This document shows, one piece after another, positions 25,702-34,903 of a DNA stretch of 64,000 bases. Below the pieces are notes generated by a model. It was not told the DNA's origin. It searched no databases and saw only the letters and a program-made list of their open reading frames with translations. The position numbers and the translations under genes are program-made. Position 1 is the first letter of the stretch. Every line of letters starts with the position of its first letter. The DNA comes from G965215145 sp965215145 (GTDB lineage Bacteria; Bacteroidota; Rhodothermia; Rhodothermales; JANQRZ01): positions 186,001 through 250,000 of the forward strand of contig OZ244038.1 of assembly GCA_965215145.1 (NCBI GenBank), in the 5' to 3' direction.

Positions 25702-27831
25702 TTACCGGAGGACCGTTACGCGGTGCGTCTGCACCTCGCTGCCGACCTGGAGCCGGTAGAGGTACGTGCCCGCCGCGAGGCCGTCGGCCTCGAACGGGAT
25801 GCGGTGCGTACCCGCCTCCTGCTGCCCGTCCACGAGCGTCGCCGCGAGGCGGCCCGTGAGGTCGTAGACCCGGAGCGCCACCGGCGCCGCGTCGGCGACG
25901 GCGTACGCGATGGTCGTCGAGCCGGCGAACGGGTTCGGGTAGCTCGTCAGCTCCGTGACCTCAGCCTGCGCCACGTGGCTGGCCGGAGGCTCCGCGAGCC
26001 AGTTGCTCACGTCCACCGGCGTGTCCGTGCCGGCGTGGACGAGCACAACTCCGCCGTCCGAGCCGACGGCCGGGCGGTACCCATTGCCGCCGAGCTTCGT
26101 CCAGACGAAGCCGTCCTGCGCCACGATGTCGGGGAAGTCCCCGATGGCGCCGACGCAGAAGTAGTCGCCCGTCATGGCGCCCGCGCCGACCCTGAACGAG
26201 AAGTGGCGCATGAACGTCTCACCCGGCTGGAGCGTGATCGTGATCGGCCCCTTCGCCGGGTTGGCTACGCTGCCGTCGGGCATGTTCTCGATGAGCCAGC
26301 CGTCGAAGACGCAGACCTCGTCGGAGGGGTTGACGATGGTGACGTCGAAGCGGAGGCGCCCGCCGTCGGCCGGGATCGTCGTGCTCCCGATTGGGACGAG
26401 GTCCACCGTCACGTCCTCGCAGACGCTGCCGGGGCAGACGATGTCGAGGTCGGTGACGGCGCCCGTCGAGGAGAGCTCGATCTCGAGGCGGCGGACGCCC
26501 ATCGCGTCGAGGGCGATGCGCTGGACGCCGTTGTCGCCGACGCCGTCGACCATGACCGACGTGATCTCGTCGCCGTCGCCGTCAAAGACCGTCGCGGTGG
26601 CGGTCTCGTTCTGGTCGATGTCGAGCAGGCCGACCGATGCGATCTCGGTGTCCTCGGCGAAGGTGAAGGTCAGCGTGCCGCCGTTGTTGTTGTCGTCGGG
26701 GTCGCTGGAGTCGCCGTCCTCGGAGATGATGAGGACGTTGCCGAGCGCGGTGTTGTTGCCCGGCCCGTAGCCCGGCGTCTGGAGGTCGTCGTCGCCGCCG
26801 GTGGGCATGGCGGTGTCGAAGATCATCGCAGGGTTGTCGTCCGGGTCGTTCGTCGTCACGCTGATGCCGAAGCCGGCGAATTCCCCGTCGATGACGGTGC
26901 CCTTGGCGAGGGCGTTGCCGTCGGCGTCGGTCTCGAAGTCGATCCCGTCCTCGGGGCAGACGCCGGCGTTGCAAGGCGCCCCCTCGTTGACGGCGAAGTC
27001 GAGGAGGCGGTCGCTCGGGTGGCCGACGTTGGGGATCAGGTTCGGGAAGACGGGGCCGAGGTAGATGTCGGTCTGCCAGGCGCAGTCCGGGAGGTCGATG
27101 TGGAACGTCGTCGTCTCGCCGCCGCGCGCGACCTTCGTCTCGTTGTCGAAGAGGACCTGGTCCTCGAACGGCCTGATCATGCCGGAGGGGAGGGCGTAGG
27201 AGGAGAAGCTGATCTCCTCGTCGCAGGCGTCGCCGGGCAGCGAGACCGTGGCGTTGTTGCCGTCGGCGCTGATGCTGGTCACGGCGTCGATCTCGCTCCG
27301 CGAGAGGTCGCGGCAGGAGCCGCCGTTGGCGTCGCAGTCGCTCGGGTTGATGCTGGCGGTGTTCACGTTCTGCCCGGACTTGACCTGGATGCGGAGGTCC
27401 TCGTCCGCCACGTCGCCGGGCAGGGTGAACGTGAACGTCACCATGTCGCCGTCCTTGATGTCGTCGTCACTCGGCCCCTCGAACTTGATCGAGCGGAAGC
27501 CGGGCCGGCCGGAGGTGTCGGTGTACTCGACGTCCCAGGTGATGCCGCCGTTGGAGTAGGCGTCGCCGCCCTCGTGGGGGCTCGTCGGCGTGGCGCCGTT
27601 GGGGAGCTCGAAGGCGACGAACGAGACGCCGCGGTCACAGTCGGTCGTGACCTTGTGGGTGTACGTCGTCATCCCGTTCTGCGTCTCGGTTTCGAGAAGC
27701 TCGACGGTGATGCAGCCGTCGGTGGCGACGCAGCCGCCGGTGGCCGCGGCCGGCGAGGCCGAGGCGAGCAAGAGCAGGAGGGGTAGGAAGAGCGCCGCGT
27801 GGCGCCAGGGGGTAGCGTGAGGATGGGACAT
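25702..27831 (-). CDS. large secreted protein with T9SS sorting domain
   Basis: 709 aa from ATG 27831 (MSHPHATPWRHAALFLPLLL, signal ending AAAT); the frame upstream to 27957 looks non-coding. Repeated Cys-containing beta-domains with DxDGD-type acidic loops (FDGDGDEITSV, EDGDSSDPDDNNNGG). The N-terminal part is rich in TTDCDRGVSFVAFELPNGA-type sequence common in Bacteroidota surface proteins. C-terminal sorting domain: SYPNPFAGSTTIAYAV ... VYDLTGRLAATLVDG ... LAAGTYLYRLQVG ... HRVTVLR. Likely surface-displayed; specific function unknown. Confidence 0.85.
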   Translation of the reverse strand: MSHPHATPWRHAALFLPLLLLLASASPAAATGGCVATDGCITVELLETETQNGMTTYTHKVTTDCDRGVSFVAFELPNGATPTSPHEGGDAYSNGGITWDVEYTDTSGRPGFRSIKFEGPSDDDIKDGDMVTFTFTLPGDVADEDLRIQVKSGQNVNTASINPSDCDANGGSCRDLSRSEIDAVTSISADGNNATVSLPGDACDEEISFSSYALPSGMIRPFEDQVLFDNETKVARGGETTTFHIDLPDCAWQTDIYLGPVFPNLIPNVGHPSDRLLDFAVNEGAPCNAGVCPEDGIDFETDADGNALAKGTVIDGEFAGFGISVTTNDPDDNPAMIFDTAMPTGGDDDLQTPGYGPGNNTALGNVLIISEDGDSSDPDDNNNGGTLTFTFAEDTEIASVGLLDIDQNETATATVFDGDGDEITSVMVDGVGDNGVQRIALDAMGVRRLEIELSSTGAVTDLDIVCPGSVCEDVTVDLVPIGSTTIPADGGRLRFDVTIVNPSDEVCVFDGWLIENMPDGSVANPAKGPITITLQPGETFMRHFSFRVGAGAMTGDYFCVGAIGDFPDIVAQDGFVWTKLGGNGYRPAVGSDGGVVLVHAGTDTPVDVSNWLAEPPASHVAQAEVTELTSYPNPFAGSTTIAYAVADAAPVALRVYDLTGRLAATLVDGQQEAGTHRIPFEADGLAAGTYLYRLQVGSEVQTHRVTVLR

Positions 27832-28014
27832 GGGTAACCCTGTTGGGTGGAAGGAGAGAGAGGCCCGCAGCAGGCCTCCGCTACAAGCGCCCAAAGTAGC
27901 CGTCCTCAGAGGAGCGCCGCTGCTTTGCCAAGCGCATATGTCCCGCTCCTCATGCACCTAACCTCACTGAACGTTTGGCGCACCGTGAGATGAGCCGGAG
28001 CCTCAGGGGCCGCG

Positions 28015-28848
28015 CTAGAGCAGTCCCACCGCTCGCCCCAGCAGCCGGAGCGCCACGAGCACGGCGAGCACGGCGAACGCCCACCGGATCACGCGCACGT
28101 TCACCCGCTGCGCCGCCCCGACGCCCCACCGCGCTGCCACCACCGCCGGCCCCCCGAGCCACACGACGCGGCCCACGTCCACGTACCCCACGGCCGTCCC
28201 CGGCGTCGCGCTGCCGAGCCCAGTTAGCGCGTAGGTCAAGACGCCCGCGGCCGAGATGATCACGATGGTGGCGAGGCTCGTCGCCGTGGCGATGCGGAGG
28301 GGGAGGCGGAGGAGCTGGTTGTAGGCCGGCACGAGGACGACGCCGCCGCCGACGCCGGCCGCGCTCGCCACCGCCCCGGCCGCCGCGCCCGTCGCCGCGA
28401 GGAGGGGGACGCCCGTGCGGAGCCGATCCCGCCAGCCGGGCCTCTTCTTCGGCCGCTCCCCCCCGACCATCCGCCAGACGGCCACCAGCAGGATCGCGGC
28501 AAGGACGACCTGGAACACCCCCGCGCTGTACCACGGCTGCGTCGTCACGAACAGCGTCACCCCCGTGACGGCCGCCGCCGCGAAGGCCCCGACGATGCCG
28601 ACCGTCCGTGCGCGGACGTCGCCGGTCTTCCACTGCGAGAGCGTCCCGCTCCCGGCCGCTAGGAGCGTGCAGAACAGGCTGCTCCCGAGCGTCAGCGGCG
28701 GTACCAGCGCGGGGTCCGTCCCGATAGCGCTGTAGTAGAAGAAGAGGACGGGCGCGAAGATGATCCCCCCGCCGACGCCGATCAGCCCCGCCACGAACCC
28801 GCCCACGAGCCCCGCGCCGATGAGGAGGAGCACGTTGAGCGGGTCCAT
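28015..28848 (-). CDS. TauE/SafE family sulfite exporter-like permease
   Basis: 277 aa, eight predicted membrane segments in two repeats. N-terminal signature LIGAGLVGGFVAGLIGVGGGIIFAPVLFF and the repeat GAVASAAGVGGGVVLVPAYN are the family's internally duplicated glycine-rich motifs. Members export organosulfur or sulfonate anions; substrate not determinable here. Separated from the upstream lipoprotein gene by a strong terminator, so it likely has its own promoter. Confidence 0.9.
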   Translation of the reverse strand: MDPLNVLLLIGAGLVGGFVAGLIGVGGGIIFAPVLFFYYSAIGTDPALVPPLTLGSSLFCTLLAAGSGTLSQWKTGDVRARTVGIVGAFAAAAVTGVTLFVTTQPWYSAGVFQVVLAAILLVAVWRMVGGERPKKRPGWRDRLRTGVPLLAATGAAAGAVASAAGVGGGVVLVPAYNQLLRLPLRIATATSLATIVIISAAGVLTYALTGLGSATPGTAVGYVDVGRVVWLGGPAVVAARWGVGAAQRVNVRVIRWAFAVLAVLVALRLLGRAVGLL

Positions 28849-28864
28849 GCGAACAGACGCGAGA

Positions 28865-28920
28865 AGGGCAAAAATGTTAGGGGCGCCCAGTCAAGTGACC
28901 TGCACTTGACTCTGCGCCCC
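28865..28920 (-). terminator. Rho-independent terminator for the minus-strand lipoprotein gene
   Basis: Two stacked stems: GGGGCGC (28880-28886)/GCGCCCC (28914-28920) and AGTCAAGTG (28889-28897)/CACTTGACT (28903-28911) with a 5-nt loop. On the minus strand the hairpin is followed by TAACATTTTTG, giving a U tract. One of the clearest terminators in the window. Confidence 0.78.
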
Positions 28921-28950
28921 CGCAGAGGTGACCCCAGAAGATACGTCGGC

Positions 28951-29280
28951 TTACAGCCCCACCTCCTCCCGCTCGTAGCCCTCGCCCGTGGACCAGAACA
29001 CGAAGGCCCCCTCGGCCTGATCGTCGTACCCCATGATCTCCTCGTAGGGAATCGCGAGCTGCTCGCCCGCCGCGAGCGCCGGCCACTCCTCCACGTTCGG
29101 GTTGAGGTCGATCAGCGTAGCCGTCTCGGCCTCGACCACGACGTAGTAGATCGTCTCCTCGGCCTCGTTGGTCAGGCGCAGGATGGGCGGGGCGGCCTCG
29201 ATGCTCAACCCGGCGTCGGGCCAGAGGGCGGAGCATCCGGCAAGGACGAAGGCTGCTAAGAGGAGCGGCGCGCGTTTCAT
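28951..29280 (-). CDS. small lipoprotein, unknown
   Basis: 109 aa from ATG 29280 (MKRAPLLLAAFVLAGC; lipobox LAGC). One beta-rich domain with IEAAPPILRLTNEAEETIYYVVVEA and an EIMGYDDQAEGAFVFW segment. No known motif. It lies 32 bp downstream of ctpA and ends at a strong terminator, so it may be the last gene of the tatC-ctpA transcript. Confidence 0.75.
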   Translation of the reverse strand: MKRAPLLLAAFVLAGCSALWPDAGLSIEAAPPILRLTNEAEETIYYVVVEAETATLIDLNPNVEEWPALAAGEQLAIPYEEIMGYDDQAEGAFVFWSTGEGYEREEVGL

Positions 29281-29312
29281 GGCTCGGGGAGGGGTCGGCT
29301 GCGAGGGTCCGA

Positions 29313-30968
29313 TCACTCGGGCGAGGCGAGGACGGCGCCGTAGGCGCCCGCGTCGGCGAGGAGGGCGGTAGCGCGGGTGAGGTACGGGTCCTGGGCGAAC
29401 GACGCCTCGATGAGCTGGCTCTGCCCGAGGTAGCGGGCGAGGATCTCGCGGCGGAGCCGCTCCTTCAGGCGCGGCGCGTGGCGCCGGAAGTCGGCCTCCT
29501 TCTCGTCGGAGACCTCGGCGCGGAGGGCCTCGATCTCATCGGCGGTCTCGCCGTAGCCGGCGCCGTCGAGGTCCTCGGCGAGCGCGTCCAGGGCGTGCTC
29601 GGCGCGGGTGGTGTACGAGAAGTCCTGCCGGTCCACCCAGGCGCGGAAGGCGTCGAGGTCGGCGTCGGAGACGGCGAGGTCGGGGGCGGCGCCGGCGTGG
29701 GAGGCGGCGTAGTCGTTGGCGTAGAGGAAGAAGGCGGCCTTGCGGAGCAGCGCCTCCTCCAGCTCGCTCATCTCCCCGAGCCCCGCCTCGACGTCCGGCT
29801 CGATCCCCATCCCGTCGAAGACGGGCCGACCGCCGCTGGTGGTGTAGGCCCGCCGCAGCGAGTCCGCCACCTCGACGGCCCGGCCGCCGGCGGCGTCGCG
29901 GCTGTAGGTGACGGCCTGGATGAGCCGGCCGCTGGGGGTGTAGTACTTCGAGGTGGTGAGCTTGACGGAGGTGTTGTACGGGAGCGGCCGGATCACCTGT
30001 ACGAGCCCCTTCCCGAACGTCCGCTCGCCGAGGACGACGCCGCGGTCGTGGTCTTGCACCGCGGCGGCGACGATCTCCGAGGCCGAGGCGCTGCCGCCGT
30101 CGACGAGGACGACGAGGGGGAGGTCCGGCAGGGCGGGCTGGCCCCGGCTCCGGTAGACCCGCTCGGTCTCGGCGGAGCGCCCCCGCGTCGAGACGACGAC
30201 GGAGCCGGCGGGGAGGAAGAGCCCGCTGATCGAGACGGCCTCCTCCAGTAGCCCGCCGGGGTTGCCGCGGAGGTCAAGCACGAGCCCGTCGAGCGCGCCC
30301 TCCGCTTGGAGCCCCTCGACGGCCGCCTTCACCTCGCCGGCCGCGTTCCGCGTGAACCGCTCCAGCTTCACGTAGCCGACGCCCTCGCCCACCCGGCCGC
30401 TGTAGGCCACGTTCTTGAGCTGGACCTGCGCCCGCGTCAGCACGAACTCCACCGGCGCCGGCTCCCCCGCCCGCTCGACCGTCACGGCGACGGTGGTGCC
30501 GGGGTCGCCGCGGAGGAGGTTCGAGAGCTCGTCGCCGGAGAGCCCCGCGGCGGGGACGCCGTCCACGGTCAGGATCACGTCGCCCGTGCGGACGCCCTGC
30601 TCGAAGGCGCTGTACCCCTCGATGGGCCGGAGCACGACGGTCTGACCGCCGCGCTGCCCGACCGAGAGCCCGACGCCGCCGTAGCGCCCGCGCGTGAGGA
30701 TGTCGATGTCCTCGTTGTCGGCCTCGTCGATGAAGACCGTGTACGGGTCAAGCGTCTGGAGCATCGCGTCGATCCCCGTGCGCATGAGCTGCTCGGCGTC
30801 GAGGTCGTCCACGTAGCCGAGCGCGAGCTCCTCGTAGAGCTCGCCGAAGATGGTGAAGTTCTTCTTCAGCGCGAAGAAGTCGTCGTCGCGCGGGGCGAAG
30901 AACCCGGCCGCCGCACCGACGGCCAGGGCGAGGGTGACGACGGCGGCGACGTGGAGCGGGCGCTTCAT
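29313..30968 (-). CDS. S41 carboxy-terminal processing protease
   Basis: 551 aa from ATG 30968. N-terminal membrane anchor VVTLALAVGAAAGFF, PDZ domain (about 85-170: YGGVGLSVGQRGGQTVV, GVRTGDVILTVDGVP), then the S41 core: LDGLVLDLRGNPGGLLEEAV, LVDGGSASASEIVAAA (nucleophile Ser) and GERTFGKGLVQ (general-base Lys). C-terminal helical extension of ~150 residues. Periplasmic tail-specific protease (CtpA/Prc class) acting on envelope proteins. Confidence 0.94.
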   Translation of the reverse strand: MKRPLHVAAVVTLALAVGAAAGFFAPRDDDFFALKKNFTIFGELYEELALGYVDDLDAEQLMRTGIDAMLQTLDPYTVFIDEADNEDIDILTRGRYGGVGLSVGQRGGQTVVLRPIEGYSAFEQGVRTGDVILTVDGVPAAGLSGDELSNLLRGDPGTTVAVTVERAGEPAPVEFVLTRAQVQLKNVAYSGRVGEGVGYVKLERFTRNAAGEVKAAVEGLQAEGALDGLVLDLRGNPGGLLEEAVSISGLFLPAGSVVVSTRGRSAETERVYRSRGQPALPDLPLVVLVDGGSASASEIVAAAVQDHDRGVVLGERTFGKGLVQVIRPLPYNTSVKLTTSKYYTPSGRLIQAVTYSRDAAGGRAVEVADSLRRAYTTSGGRPVFDGMGIEPDVEAGLGEMSELEEALLRKAAFFLYANDYAASHAGAAPDLAVSDADLDAFRAWVDRQDFSYTTRAEHALDALAEDLDGAGYGETADEIEALRAEVSDEKEADFRRHAPRLKERLRREILARYLGQSQLIEASFAQDPYLTRATALLADAGAYGAVLASPE

Positions 30969-31064
30969 GGGATACCTCGGGACCAGGCAGCAGACGACGG
31001 GATCAACGGGGCGAGAGGATACGGCATTGCCCGTCCGGATCATCGGCCACCACGTCGCGACCGT

Positions 31065-31092
31065 GTAGGGGCGTGATTAATCACGTCCCTAC
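31065..31092. repeat. GTAGGGGC palindrome, copy 2
   Basis: 28-nt palindrome (14 + 14, one G-T mismatch) with ends GTAGGGGC / GTCCCTAC and core GTGATTAATCAC. It supplies the TAG stop codon of tatC on the minus strand and separates tatC from ctpA. Confidence 0.85.
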
Positions 31093-31976
31093 GAGGCGTC
31101 GGGCGCGAGCGCCTCCGCCTCCTGCCGCATCCGCCTGCGCTCGACGCGGGCGGAGATCAGGATCGAGAGCTCGTAGAGCCCGAGCAGCGGGACGGCCATG
31201 ATGATCTGCGAGAGCGGGTCCGGCGGCGTCAGGAACGCGGCGATCACGAGGATCCCGATGAGGGCGTACTTCCGCCCCGTCCGCAGCCGCTCCGGCGTGA
31301 GCACCCCGAGCACCGACAGGAAGTAGACGACGACGGGGAGCTCGAACAGTAGCCCCGCCCCGAACGTCCACATCAGCACCATCGAGAAGTAGCGCGAGAT
31401 GTCGAACTCGTTGACGATCTGCTCCGAGATCGTGAACTGCGCGAAGAACTGGAGCGCGATCGGCGTGAGCACGAGGTACCCGAAGGCCACGCCGAGCGCG
31501 AAGTAGAACGTCGCCGCGACGGCGGCGAAGCGGAGCCCCCGCCGCTCGTGGAGGTAGAGCCCAGGCTCGAGGAACTTCCAGAACTGGTAGATCACCACCG
31601 GCGCCGCGACGATCAGCCCGACGGCGAGCACCGTCCCGAAGTAGGCGAAGAACTGCCCCGTCACCGTCCGGTTCTGGAGCACCACCTCGACGGCGTCGAG
31701 CCGGAGGGAGCGGTACATGAAGAACCCCTCCTTGGTTGGGCCGAGGATGAGCACCTCGATCACCCAGTCCGCGAAGAACAGGCAGCCGACGGAGCAGGCG
31801 ACGACGGCGACGAGCGCCTTGAAGATGCGGACGCGGAGCTCCTCGAGGTGGTCGAGGAAGCCCATCTCGCCGGGGAGGGGAACGGGGGCGGCGCCGTCGC
31901 CGCCGGCGTCACCGGGCGCGGCGGCGGACTTGCGTCCGAGAGACTTGCGCTTGAGGAGGGTCTTGGGGCTCAGCAC
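31089..31976 (-). CDS. tatC: twin-arginine translocase subunit TatC
   Basis: 295 aa from GTG 31976 (VLSPKTLLKRKSLGRK); a longer frame exists to 32228 but is Pro/Arg-rich and unlike TatC. Family core starts MGFLDHLEELRVRIFKALVA; conserved FFAYFGTVLAVGLIVAAPVVIYQFWKFLEPGLY region (seen in pieces) carries the F-E motif of the signal-peptide site; six membrane segments. Ends with a basic tail ARVERRRMRQEAEAL. Folded-protein export channel component; tatA is not in this window. Confidence 0.93.
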   Translation of the reverse strand: MLSPKTLLKRKSLGRKSAAAPGDAGGDGAAPVPLPGEMGFLDHLEELRVRIFKALVAVVACSVGCLFFADWVIEVLILGPTKEGFFMYRSLRLDAVEVVLQNRTVTGQFFAYFGTVLAVGLIVAAPVVIYQFWKFLEPGLYLHERRGLRFAAVAATFYFALGVAFGYLVLTPIALQFFAQFTISEQIVNEFDISRYFSMVLMWTFGAGLLFELPVVVYFLSVLGVLTPERLRTGRKYALIGILVIAAFLTPPDPLSQIIMAVPLLGLYELSILISARVERRRMRQEAEALAPDAS

Positions 31977-32262
31977 CGTAGGCGGAGAACGGCGGTCGGA
32001 CGGCGGAGGTAAAAGGGGTTTCGGCCGCTCGTGGGGCCGGACTAAACCGGGCCGCGCTGGCGTGCGGCGCAGCCCGTTCAACGTCCGTCCGAGGTGGAGG
32101 TTTGGGGGATGGAGAGGATGGAACGGGCGGAGGGAAAGGGACGGCGGTTCTTTGACCGAACGGCCGTCTGCGGTCAGCCGTGATGCACCTGCGCTCCCTA
32201 TCGACTCCTCTCTCCGACCCCTCCTCACCCCCCGCCCCCTTCAACTCCCCTCGTCTAGTCGT

Positions 32263-32892
32263 CTAGCGGCGCCCGTCCGAGGCGCCGGCTAGGGCGGCGC
32301 GGCCGGCGCTCTCGCGGAGGTTCAGCTCCAGCAGGCTCTCAACCCACAGCCCCTCCCGCTCCAGCCGGGTCTTGCCGCCGCTCCAGGTGAAGTTGAACAG
32401 GGTCAGCACGCCCGGCACCTCGAAGCCGTCGGAGCGGAGGAGGGCGGCGGCGCGGGCCGCGCTGCGCCCGCTGTTGAGGATGTCGTCCACGAGGACCACC
32501 GGCGCGGCGCGGTCGAGCGGCCCCTCGACGAGGCGGCGGCGGCCGTACGCCTTCCGGCGCTCGCGGACGAACCCGCCGCGGAAGCCCGGCACCTCGCCCG
32601 CGGCGGCCCCGGCGGAGTTGATGACGGCGCTCACGATGGGGAACGCGCCGTAGCCGAACCCCGCGACCTGCACCACCCCCCGCGCCCGCAGCCGCTCCAC
32701 GAGGACGCCCCCGATCTCCTGCGCGATGTCGGCCTCGAGCATCGGGATCCGCGTGTCGAGCAGCCACCCGATCGGCTGCCCGCGCGGGTCCGTGATCGGC
32801 TCCTGGTCCCGCCGGACGAGCGCACGCTGGTAGAGCTGGTGGCCCAGCCGGGCCAGCGCCGACTCGGGGACCGCGCTGAAATCTTTTGCCAT
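32263..32892 (-). CDS. orotate phosphoribosyltransferase-like PRTase
   Basis: 209 aa, type I phosphoribosyltransferase fold. PRPP loop APVVLVDDILNSGRSAARAA, flexible-loop region RGGFVRERRKAYGRRRLVEG (Lys/Arg-rich as in PyrE) and GFGYGAFPIVSAVINSAG. The N-terminal hood ITDPRGQPIGWLLDTRIPML is PyrE-like. Could be PyrE for UMP synthesis or a related salvage enzyme; a canonical pyrE elsewhere would argue for the latter. Confidence 0.78.
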   Translation of the reverse strand: MAKDFSAVPESALARLGHQLYQRALVRRDQEPITDPRGQPIGWLLDTRIPMLEADIAQEIGGVLVERLRARGVVQVAGFGYGAFPIVSAVINSAGAAAGEVPGFRGGFVRERRKAYGRRRLVEGPLDRAAPVVLVDDILNSGRSAARAAALLRSDGFEVPGVLTLFNFTWSGGKTRLEREGLWVESLLELNLRESAGRAALAGASDGRR

Positions 32893-33099
32893 GACGGGCG
32901 GGGAAACGACGCCGGCGGGATCGGCGCGGGGGCAGCGTGCGGGGACGAGCGTAAGGTACGCCTGCGCTGCGACGGGCGGAAGGGCTCGGATGCGTACCGG
33001 ACCCCCCCTCCTTTCGTTCCGACGTGGAGCCGACAGAGATGACAGGCGAATCCGTGACGGCGACGTTCCGGCAGGCTCACCTCCGAGGCTCCCGTCCGG

Positions 33100-34407
33100 T
33101 CAGGCGACGGCCGCCATGTCGTAGAGGGGGAACCCCTCGCACATCACGAACACGTCGCGGCGGACGGCCTCGCGGATGCTCTCGCTCTCGGGCTTCGAAA
33201 GGATCCGGTCCATCATCTGGACGACGGCGCGGAACTCGTCCGGCCCGAACCCCCTCGTCGTCATCGCCGGCGTGCCGACGCGGATGCCGCTCGTCACGAA
33301 CGGGCTCTCAGGGTCGAACGGGACCATGTTCTTGTTGACCGTGAGGTCGGCCTCGCCGAGCAGCGCCTCGGCCTCCTTGCCGGTGAGCCCCTTGCTGCGG
33401 AGGTCGATCAGCAGGAGGTGGTTGTCGGTGCCGCCGGAGACCACGTCGTAGCCGAGCTCGATGAACGCCTCGGCCATCGCCTGCGCGTTCTCGATCACCC
33501 GGCGGGCGTAGTCCTTGAAGTCCGGCCGCAGCGCCTCGCCGAACGCCACGGCCTTCGCGGCGATCACGTGCATGAGCGGCCCCCCGATCACGCCGGGGAA
33601 GACGGCCGAGTCCATGAGCTCGCCCATCGTCTTCGGCTTCCCGCTCTTCCACGTCCTCCCGAACGGGTTCTCGACGTCGTCGCCGACGAGGAGCATCCCG
33701 CCGCGCGGGCCGCGGAGCGTCTTGTGCGTCGTGGTCGAGGCGACGTGGGCGTGGGGCAGCGGGTCGTTCAGCAGCCCTGCCGCGATGAGCCCGGCGGTGT
33801 GGGCCATGTCCACCCACAGCGTCGCCCCGACCTCGTCGGCGATCTGGCGGAAGCCCTCGAAGTCGAAGTCGCGGCTGTAGGCGCTCGCGCCGACGGAGAT
33901 CATCCTCGGCTGGACCTCGCGGGCCTTGCTCCGCACCTTGTCCATGTCGATCCGCCCAGCCAGCTCGCCGTCCTTCTCGACGCCGTAGAAGTGGGCGTCG
34001 TAGAGGATGCCGGAGAAGTTGACCGGGGAGCCGTGGGTGAGGTGGCCGCCGTGGGCGAGGTCGAGCCCGAGGAAGGGCTCGCCGGGCTCCATGAGGGTGA
34101 GGTAGACGGCGTGGTTGGCCGTGGCGCCGGAGTGGGGCTGCACGTTGGCCCAGTCGGCGCCGAAGAGCTCCTTGGCGCGCTCGATGGCGAGGGTCTCGGC
34201 CTCGTCCACGAACTCGCAGCCGCCGTAGTAGCGCTTGCCCGGGCGGCCCTCGGCGTACTTGTTCGTCAGCGGCGTCCCCATCGCCTGGAGCACGGCGGGG
34301 CTGACGAAGTTCTCGGAGGCGATGAGCTCGACGCCGTCGTTCTGCCGGGCGATCTCGCGCTGGATCGAGGCGAAGACGTCGGGGTCCTGCCGGCGGAGGT
34401 CTTCCAT
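33100..34407 (-). CDS. glyA: serine hydroxymethyltransferase
   Basis: 435 aa PLP enzyme interconverting serine and glycine with tetrahydrofolate. Seen: NFVSPAVLQAMGTPLTNKYAEG, YYGGCEFVDEAE, the PLP-Lys block ASTTTHKTLRGPRGGM (Lys of TTTHKTLRGPR), and IRVGTPAMTTRGF in the C-terminal domain. Normal length (~420-435). Initiates right after a GGAGGATGG-type inverted repeat. Confidence 0.97.
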   Translation of the reverse strand: MEDLRRQDPDVFASIQREIARQNDGVELIASENFVSPAVLQAMGTPLTNKYAEGRPGKRYYGGCEFVDEAETLAIERAKELFGADWANVQPHSGATANHAVYLTLMEPGEPFLGLDLAHGGHLTHGSPVNFSGILYDAHFYGVEKDGELAGRIDMDKVRSKAREVQPRMISVGASAYSRDFDFEGFRQIADEVGATLWVDMAHTAGLIAAGLLNDPLPHAHVASTTTHKTLRGPRGGMLLVGDDVENPFGRTWKSGKPKTMGELMDSAVFPGVIGGPLMHVIAAKAVAFGEALRPDFKDYARRVIENAQAMAEAFIELGYDVVSGGTDNHLLLIDLRSKGLTGKEAEALLGEADLTVNKNMVPFDPESPFVTSGIRVGTPAMTTRGFGPDEFRAVVQMMDRILSKPESESIREAVRRDVFVMCEGFPLYDMAAVA

Positions 34408-34411
34408 GAGG

Positions 34412-34535
34412 GGCTAGAGGATAGAGGGTGGAGGATGGAAGATAGAAGAGGGGCGCTACCGAGGGGTTCGCCGCTTCGGCCCCCTACGCGCGTAACCCCC
34501 CGTTCTATCCTCGATCTTCTATTCTCCATCCTCCA
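34412..34535. repeat. GGAGGATGG-type inverted repeat, copy B2
   Basis: Left arm core 34429-34448 (TGGAGGATGGAAGATAGAAG) with right arm 34516-34535, its near reverse complement (2 changes); further GAGGATAGA/TCTATCC units extend both arms. The loop (~67 nt) contains GGGGGTTACGCGCG-type complement pairs. The right arm encodes the last residues of the DUF4359 protein. Confidence 0.75.
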
Positions 34536-34869
34536 GCGAAGCCGGGCGCTCCAGCTCGACAAAGACGGAGCCGATGCCGAGGAACCGCCACTCCTCCTCG
34601 TCCCGCGCTCGTCCGTCGAAGTCCAGCGTGTAGACGCTGAAGAGGCCGTAGTTGTCGCGGTCGGCGTAGCGGCGGGCGAGGCGCCCCGTAAGCATCCCGC
34701 CGACCTCACCCAGCACGCCGCCCAGGACCCCGCCCGTGGCGAGCCCGGCCGCACCCTCCACCTGCTCGCTCACCACGTCCTCGACGAACGCCTCGAAGTC
34801 GTCCTCGTCCGGGTTGGTGACGAACAGCGCAACGGCGGCGACGAGCAGCAGGACGAGGAGGAGGCGCAT
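34519..34869 (-). CDS. DUF4359 family protein
   Basis: 116 aa. MRLLLVLLLVAAVALFVTNPDEDDFEAFV is the typical DUF4359 start: one N-terminal membrane anchor followed by a T-NP-xxDF motif. C-terminal half: DNYGLFSVYTLDFDGRAR ... FLGIGSVFVEL. The final SLEDGE-stop is encoded by the arm of a dispersed repeat, so the original C-terminus may have been replaced. Function unknown, envelope-associated. Confidence 0.82.
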   Translation of the reverse strand: MRLLLVLLLVAAVALFVTNPDEDDFEAFVEDVVSEQVEGAAGLATGGVLGGVLGEVGGMLTGRLARRYADRDNYGLFSVYTLDFDGRARDEEEWRFLGIGSVFVELERPASLEDGE

Positions 34870-34903
34870 GGGAGTACGGTTCAGCCAGCAAGGGGCCGTA
34901 GGC

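Noticed and set aside
31977..32228. 84-residue N-terminal extension of TatC
   Set aside because: Pro/Arg/Leu-rich, not seen in TatC proteins; the GTG at 31976 gives a normal cytosolic N-terminus.
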